Assembly: GCF_020621385.1 (NCBI RefSeq)
Contig: NZ_JAESVA010000004.1
Coordinates: 248,001-312,000 of the forward strand
Source: Acidisoma cellulosilyticum
Lineage (GTDB): Bacteria > Pseudomonadota > Alphaproteobacteria > Acetobacterales > Acetobacteraceae
Direction: 5' to 3'
Length of the DNA: 64,000 nucleotides
Numbering within the stretch: the first letter of the stretch is position 1; every line of letters starts with the position of its first letter. The notes beneath the pieces are model-generated. The model saw nothing but the letters and a program-made list of their open reading frames with translations, was not told where the DNA came from and did no database searches. Positions 61,674-64,000 of the stretch are shown here, one piece after another. Both the position numbers and the translations under genes were made by a program.

Positions 61674-63131
61674 TTGCCTCAGATCCTGATGGATGAGCAA
61701 GCGCGGCAAGTCCTCCGTCGCTCGCTTGACCGCAGCGTGCGCGCGGCGGCCGCGACCTGCGCGCCTCTGCACGGGACGCTTCTGTATGACAGAGGCGGCC
61801 AGGCCCGCGTTGCGCAAGACGGGTTCGAGGCCGTGCGGGAAAGTGCCGAGGATACGGGCGCCCTTTCCATCGGCGGTCGTATCCTGAAGGAAACGCTGGC
61901 GGAGGCGCAGCGGGATCTGGGCGACGGCACGGCCCGTCTTGCGCTTTTTATCGGTGCCGCGATGGAGGCCGGGCTGCGGCAGATTGCGGCCGGGGCCAGC
62001 CCCACGGCCTTTGCCGATGCCTTGCTCGCACAGCGCCCTGGCTTTGACACGGCCTTACTAAGGCAGTCGAGCCCGGCGCCGGCACCGCATGCTTTTGCCC
62101 TTGCACAGGGATTGGATGAAGCGCTGGCGGCGATCTTCGCCGAAGCGATCGCCCATGCCGGCCCGGACGGCGCGATCGACATGCGGGCCGGGCATCGCGA
62201 TGAAAGCGGCCTGGAGGTCGGGCAAGGCTTTTTGGTGAATCTGGAGCCCGTGTCGCAAGCCTTGCCGCCCGCCACGGGCGCCAGGCTGGAACTGGCCCAG
62301 CCCTATATTCTGGTCGCGAATGACAGGCTCTCCGCACTCGGGCGTCTGGCGCCGCTGCTGGACCAATTCGCGACGCGCGGTAAATCGCTCGCGATCATCA
62401 CGCGGGGTGCAGAGGGGCCGGCGCTTGATACGCTAGTCGTCAATGGCAGGCTGCCGGGCGCGACGCTGACGGCGCTGCAACCGCCTGCGGCGGGCTTGGG
62501 CGCGGTGGCAGTGCTGGAGGATTTGGCGGTCGCCACCGGGGCAATGCTGATCGACCCCGCCCTTGGCGTCAGTCTCGACCACGTCCGGCCGGCGATGCTG
62601 GGGCGAGCGGAGCGGCTGGTGCTGTCGCGCGGCGTCGCCTGCTTCGAGGGACCGGCCGGCGATGCATCGCGCATTGCGCAGCGGCAGCGCGACATTCATG
62701 CGGCTTTCGAGCGGCAACGCTATCTGTCGCTCGACAGAGAGCAATTGGCGCGGCGAGAGGCCCGGCTGTCCGGGCGTTGGGCGCGCATCACCCAGGCGCC
62801 GGTGCCGGGGGAAGGGCGCGAGGAGACCGAGGCGCGTGTTGCCGCTCTGCGCAAGCTATTGGCACAGATGCGCGCGGCGGAGACCGGCGGCGTATTGCGG
62901 GCGCCGCGCGACGGGATCCTGACCTTGGCCGGTTCCCTCGCGGCAGTGGATGCCGGCGGCACCAACGAAGATCGCGCGGCCCGCACGACATTCTCTGCCG
63001 GTCTGCTGGCCTTGGCAGCGGGATGCGGCACGGCACCGTGGGAAGCGATGCCGGTTCTGTCAGGGATTGTACGGAAAGGCGTCTCCGCGACAGCCACAAT
63101 GCTCAGAATAGCGGCAATCATCTCGGATTGA
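61674..63131 (+). CDS. Strongly diverged GroEL/Hsp60-like protein
   Basis: About 485 residues that align along the length of GroEL: MPQILMDEQARQVLRRSLDR (GroEL FGxxAR start), VAQDGFEAVRE (ITKDGVSVARE), LGDGTARLALFIGAAMEAGL with the nucleotide-binding GDGT at residues 83-86, IAAGASP (VAAGMNP), the apical part LELAQPYILVANDRLSALGR and KSLAIITRGAEGPALDTLVV, and LSRGVACFEGPAGDASRIAQ-RQRDI. Unlike GroEL it lacks the catalytic Asp398 region (RVEDALHA reads RVAALRKL), the GGG motif, and the GGM tail. TTG 61674 has AGGCG upstream and gives a GroEL-like N-terminus; ATG 61689 is the alternative. It follows pxpA by 10 bases. Function unknown; an assembly factor for cluster enzymes is possible. Confidence 0.72.
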   Translation: MPQILMDEQARQVLRRSLDRSVRAAAATCAPLHGTLLYDRGGQARVAQDGFEAVRESAEDTGALSIGGRILKETLAEAQRDLGDGTARLALFIGAAMEAGLRQIAAGASPTAFADALLAQRPGFDTALLRQSSPAPAPHAFALAQGLDEALAAIFAEAIAHAGPDGAIDMRAGHRDESGLEVGQGFLVNLEPVSQALPPATGARLELAQPYILVANDRLSALGRLAPLLDQFATRGKSLAIITRGAEGPALDTLVVNGRLPGATLTALQPPAAGLGAVAVLEDLAVATGAMLIDPALGVSLDHVRPAMLGRAERLVLSRGVACFEGPAGDASRIAQRQRDIHAAFERQRYLSLDREQLARREARLSGRWARITQAPVPGEGREETEARVAALRKLLAQMRAAETGGVLRAPRDGILTLAGSLAAVDAGGTNEDRAARTTFSAGLLALAAGCGTAPWEAMPVLSGIVRKGVSATATMLRIAAIISD

Positions 63132-63189
63132 CGGAATTTAAGGCGGTGGTTGCACGAATTGATGGTTGCCGCACTCTGGGCCCCATGCA

Positions 63190-63208
63190 ATGGTATAGCA
63201 TATATCAT
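63190..63208. promoter_or_regulatory. Operator candidate ATGGTATA-N3-TATATCAT upstream of the ABC transporter
   Basis: ATGGTATAGCATATATCAT is a palindrome with one mismatch between 8-bp arms and matches 60892-60910 at 17 of 19 positions. It lies 23 bp before the TTG start of the ABC ATPase, implying common control of both transcription units. Confidence 0.65.
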
Positions 63209-63230
63209 AGACCAAATGACGAGGTTAGTC

Positions 63231-64000
63231 TTGGCTAAGGCGGCAACCCAATCGGCGACAATGCTGGAGGCACGAGACATCGTGCATCGCTATGGGCCTG
63301 TGGTTGCGCTCGACCACGTCTCCATTACGGCCGCGCGGGGCGAATTCCTCACTATTCTGGGCGAAAGCGGCTCAGGCAAAACCACGATGCTGCGCGTCAT
63401 CTCCGGGCTCGAACGTCCGCATTCCGTGGGCGCCTTGCTTATCGGCGGCGAAGACGTCGCCAATCTTCCGGCGGCGCAGCGCAACTGCACGACCGTTTTC
63501 CAAAGCTACGCGTTGTTTCCCCATATGTCGGTGGAGGAGAATGTCGCGTATGGCTTGAAGATCCGCGGCGTGCCGATGGATGAGCGCCGTCGGCGCGTGG
63601 ACGAGGCGCTGAACCTGGTTCGCCTTCACCAGAAATCTGCCCGCCGCATTGGGCAGCTTTCGGGCGGCGAACGGCAGCGCGTGGCTTTGGCGCGCGCCAT
63701 CGTCACGCGGCCGGCGCTGCTTCTGCTGGACGAACCGCTCGGCGCGTTGGACGAACGGCTGCGCTATGACATGCAGACGGAATTGGTCGAGCTTCACAAG
63801 ACGCTCGGCATGACATTCATCTATATCACCCATAGCCAGGAAGAAGCGCTCACCATGAGCGACCGCATTTTGTTGATGCGTCATGGTCGGGTGGAGCAGG
63901 CGGGTCGGCCGGAGGAGTTGTTCGATCGGCCCGTCAGCCGCTTTGCGGCGTCCTTCATGGGTTTCGAAAATCTTCTGCCTTGCCGGGTGGAGCACAAACT
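63231..64000 (+). CDS. PotA-type ABC transporter ATP-binding protein, 3' end outside window
   Basis: About 257 residues are visible and the frame is open at the window end. Motifs: Walker A GESGSGKTT, Q-loop VFQSYALFPHMSVEENVAYG, signature LSGGERQRVALARAI, Walker B LLLLDEPLGALDERLRYDMQ, switch YITHSQEEALTMSDRI and the start of a C-terminal regulatory domain (FMGFENLLPCRV). This is the spermidine/putrescine (PotA) class. The TTG at 63231 has GAGG 7 bases upstream; ATG 63216 and ATG 63261 are alternatives. Permease and binding-protein genes are expected beyond the window. Confidence 0.9.
   Translation, partial: MAKAATQSATMLEARDIVHRYGPVVALDHVSITAARGEFLTILGESGSGKTTMLRVISGLERPHSVGALLIGGEDVANLPAAQRNCTTVFQSYALFPHMSVEENVAYGLKIRGVPMDERRRRVDEALNLVRLHQKSARRIGQLSGGERQRVALARAIVTRPALLLLDEPLGALDERLRYDMQTELVELHKTLGMTFIYITHSQEEALTMSDRILLMRHGRVEQAGRPEELFDRPVSRFAASFMGFENLLPCRVEHK

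Noticed and set aside
1-64000. CRISPR arrays, tRNA/rRNA genes, prophage or insertion sequences
   Set aside because: I saw no regularly spaced repeats, tRNA-like cloverleaf ends, or transposase/integrase protein motifs; only the small hairpin repeats noted above.

Overview
The window is a high-GC bacterial chromosome segment with tightly packed, often 1-4 bp overlapping genes. Protein style points to an alphaproteobacterium. A membrane-anchored triheme-cytochrome molybdenum aldehyde oxidoreductase (8.7-13.3 kb) would fit Acetobacteraceae or a related Rhodospirillales lineage, but this placement is inference. No rRNA, tRNA, CRISPR array, phage or transposase gene was recognised.

Layout. 0-6.5 kb: a minus-strand catabolic operon (aldehyde dehydrogenase, M20 peptidase, GMC oxidoreductase, start of a PLP ammonia-lyase) facing a divergent IclR regulator, then an AraC regulator. 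6.6-16 kb: a tandem ABM-domain membrane protein, a guanine-deaminase-type enzyme, a small secreted protein, a three-subunit Mo/[2Fe-2S]/cytochrome c dehydrogenase, a ChaA-like cation/proton antiporter, an orphan protein and a small sulfite-oxidase-fold protein. 16-24.3 kb: a TetR/GST divergent pair and a TetR-controlled RND efflux operon closed by a clear rho-independent terminator.

24.3-64 kb is a very large nitrogen/cyclic-amide catabolic region. It begins with a polar amino-acid ABC transporter (minus strand). Opposite it runs a [2Fe-2S]/FAD/FAD amino-acid dehydrogenase, a DapA-like lyase/deaminase, a GntR regulator and a D-hydantoinase. Converging on that is a fused aconitase-X (cis-3-hydroxyproline dehydratase family) gene. 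An SDR and a hyuBA pair follow, then a GntR regulator heading about 19 kb of same-strand genes: a branched-chain-type ABC transporter (KGFHM), a class IV aminotransferase, a second hyuAB pair, a small Cys4 protein, a cyclase/formamidase, an NTF2-like protein, an SDR, a polysaccharide-deacetylase-fold hydrolase (possible cyclic imide hydrolase), a small MCxxC protein, a CobW GTPase, and pxpA-accC-pxpB-pxpC-biotin carrier. A class III aminotransferase points back at this block. Then come a second pxpA, a strongly diverged GroEL-like protein, and a PotA-type ABC ATPase cut by the window end.

Taken together the right two thirds reads as a system for importing and ring-opening cyclic amides, lactams, hydantoins or imides and related amino acids, followed by transamination. 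The substrates are not fixed by sequence. The most unusual items are the degenerate chaperonin paralog beside pxpA, a near-identical 19-bp operator-like palindrome in front of both the pxpA/GroEL-like genes and the next ABC transporter, the N-terminal MCxxC proteins near the CobW GTPase, and a family of hairpin repeats lying in convergent gene gaps.
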